The notes under the pieces were generated by a model. It saw only the letters and a list, made by a program, of their open reading frames with translations, made no database searches and had not been told where the DNA came from. Source: a virus. From it: DNA of 20,528 bases. Positions within the stretch are counted from its first letter, which is position 1; each line of letters opens with the position of its first letter. The position numbers and the translations under genes are program-made. The stretch covers positions 1-20,528 of IMG/VR virus record IMGVR_UViG_3300046794_000330, one strand, 5' to 3'. Below are positions 20,046 to 20,528 of the stretch, in pieces.

Positions 20046-20407
20046 AAAACATCGCCTTCGTTGCACATCGCCAGTCCGAAACCGTCGCGCATCAGGATCT
20101 GATCGACGTCATGACGCATGGGACCGCGTACACCCAAGACGACGTGATGGCCCTACTCCACGATCGCCCGCGAGCTGCTGTGCGCGACACGCTCCACGCG
20201 CTCGTCGACAAGGGCGTCGTATGGCGTCACGCCGTGAAGAACTCGCGCGTCACGTACTCGTTACTCCAAGGTGAGCGCTTACAGGAAGCGATCGAGCGCA
20301 AGACGACGCGCGGCGAAACGCCAGCCTGGATGAAGACAGACCTCGCCGGATTCGACGCGAACAACGCGCGCTTCCGTGAACTTTGCATGGCAACGCGGAA
20401 AGCATGA
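20042..20407 (+). CDS. Winged-helix protein (121 aa)
   Basis: The product starts MKNIAFVAHRQSETVAHQDL. Its winged-helix pattern (YTQDDVMALLHDRPRAAVRD, then ALVDKGVVWRHAVKNSRVTY) is followed by a charged tail. It is the third protein of this type in the window, after those at 12548 and 19117. The ATG overlaps the ninG stop codon, and an operator-promoter region follows 8 bp after its own stop, so it closes the operon. In lambda the late regulator Q lies near this place, but this protein does not show a recognisable Q motif. Confidence 0.75.
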   Translation: MKNIAFVAHRQSETVAHQDLIDVMTHGTAYTQDDVMALLHDRPRAAVRDTLHALVDKGVVWRHAVKNSRVTYSLLQGERLQEAIERKTTRGETPAWMKTDLAGFDANNARFRELCMATRKA

Positions 20408-20415
20408 TTTTTTGC

Positions 20416-20444
20416 TTGCGGGATAGATACGATTACGGTATCTT
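20416..20444 (+). promoter_or_regulatory. Promoter P3 with 17-bp palindromic operator
   Basis: TTGCGG (20416-20421), a 17-bp spacer and TATCTT (20439-20444) repeat the P1/P2 layout. The operator GATAC-GATTACG-GTATC (20426-20442) has the same offset. It precedes a gene cut by the window edge. Confidence 0.75.
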
Positions 20445-20495
20445 TAATCCCGTAACAGGATCATCCACTAAAACAACGAACGGAAGGAAACCAGC

Positions 20496-20528
20496 ATGAC
20501 CAACTACACGATATTCGCGTTATTACGC
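20496..20528 (+). CDS. Start of a gene cut by the window edge
   Basis: Only 11 codons are visible: MTNYTIFALLR. GGAAGGAAA lies 6-7 nt before the ATG. The LLR and the DNA string TTATTACGC recur in the beginning of the 129-aa gene at 14140, which is also behind a matching promoter, so the two may share a leader-type N-terminus. Nothing can be said about function. Confidence 0.6.
   Translation, partial: MTNYTIFALLR

Noticed and set aside
1-20528. Integrase, transposase or insertion sequence
   Set aside because: None of the plausible proteins shows tyrosine or serine recombinase or transposase motifs, and no terminal inverted repeats were seen by eye.

Overview
The window looks like part of a temperate, podovirus-type bacteriophage or prophage from a high-GC betaproteobacterium, probably Burkholderia or a relative. 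The evidence is the gene content, the roughly 60% GC coding style and the similarity of the capsid, portal and terminase genes to BPP-1/Bcep-type podophages as I remember them; no search was run. No integrase, lysis or tail gene lies inside the window, so whether it is integrated cannot be decided here.

Left part (1-7575, leftward): the packaging and head module. From its promoter-proximal side it holds two small genes (one with a membrane segment, one Cys-rich), a metallophosphoesterase with an N-terminal helix-turn-helix, small and large terminase, portal, a 98-aa protein, a 97-aa protein overlapping it in another frame, a 39-aa membrane peptide, the scaffold and the start of the major capsid gene. 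Most stop and start codons overlap as ATGA. A rho-independent terminator sits directly in front of the scaffold gene.

Middle (7576-9994): the control region. Two small rightward genes end at a strong terminator. Leftward lie a 70-aa gene of unknown function and a CI-like repressor without a peptidase domain. A Cro-like gene is divergent from the repressor, behind a near-consensus promoter. Between the small rightward genes and the 70-aa gene is about 345 bp without a convincing gene. It carries a leftward promoter followed by three hairpins and a U-tract, best read as an undescribed small RNA of about 82 nt. It also carries two tRNA T-arm-like hairpins.

Right part (9995-20528, rightward): the early region. 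It encodes a replication initiator-like protein (possible origin inside the gene), a DnaB-like helicase, many small proteins (winged-helix and Cys-rich types), a Sak4-like annealing ATPase with its SSB, a Gp157-like protein, a DNA methyltransferase with an inserted XRE-like domain, NinB, NinG and a last winged-helix protein. The start of one more gene is cut by the window edge.

Regulation: a 17-bp palindrome, GATAC-N7-GTATC, occurs four times, each time in a gap in front of a rightward gene set. Three copies occupy the same position inside promoters of form TTGCGN-17 bp-TATCYT. This looks like a phage regulon with one operator, and together with the small RNA candidate it is the most interesting content of the window.
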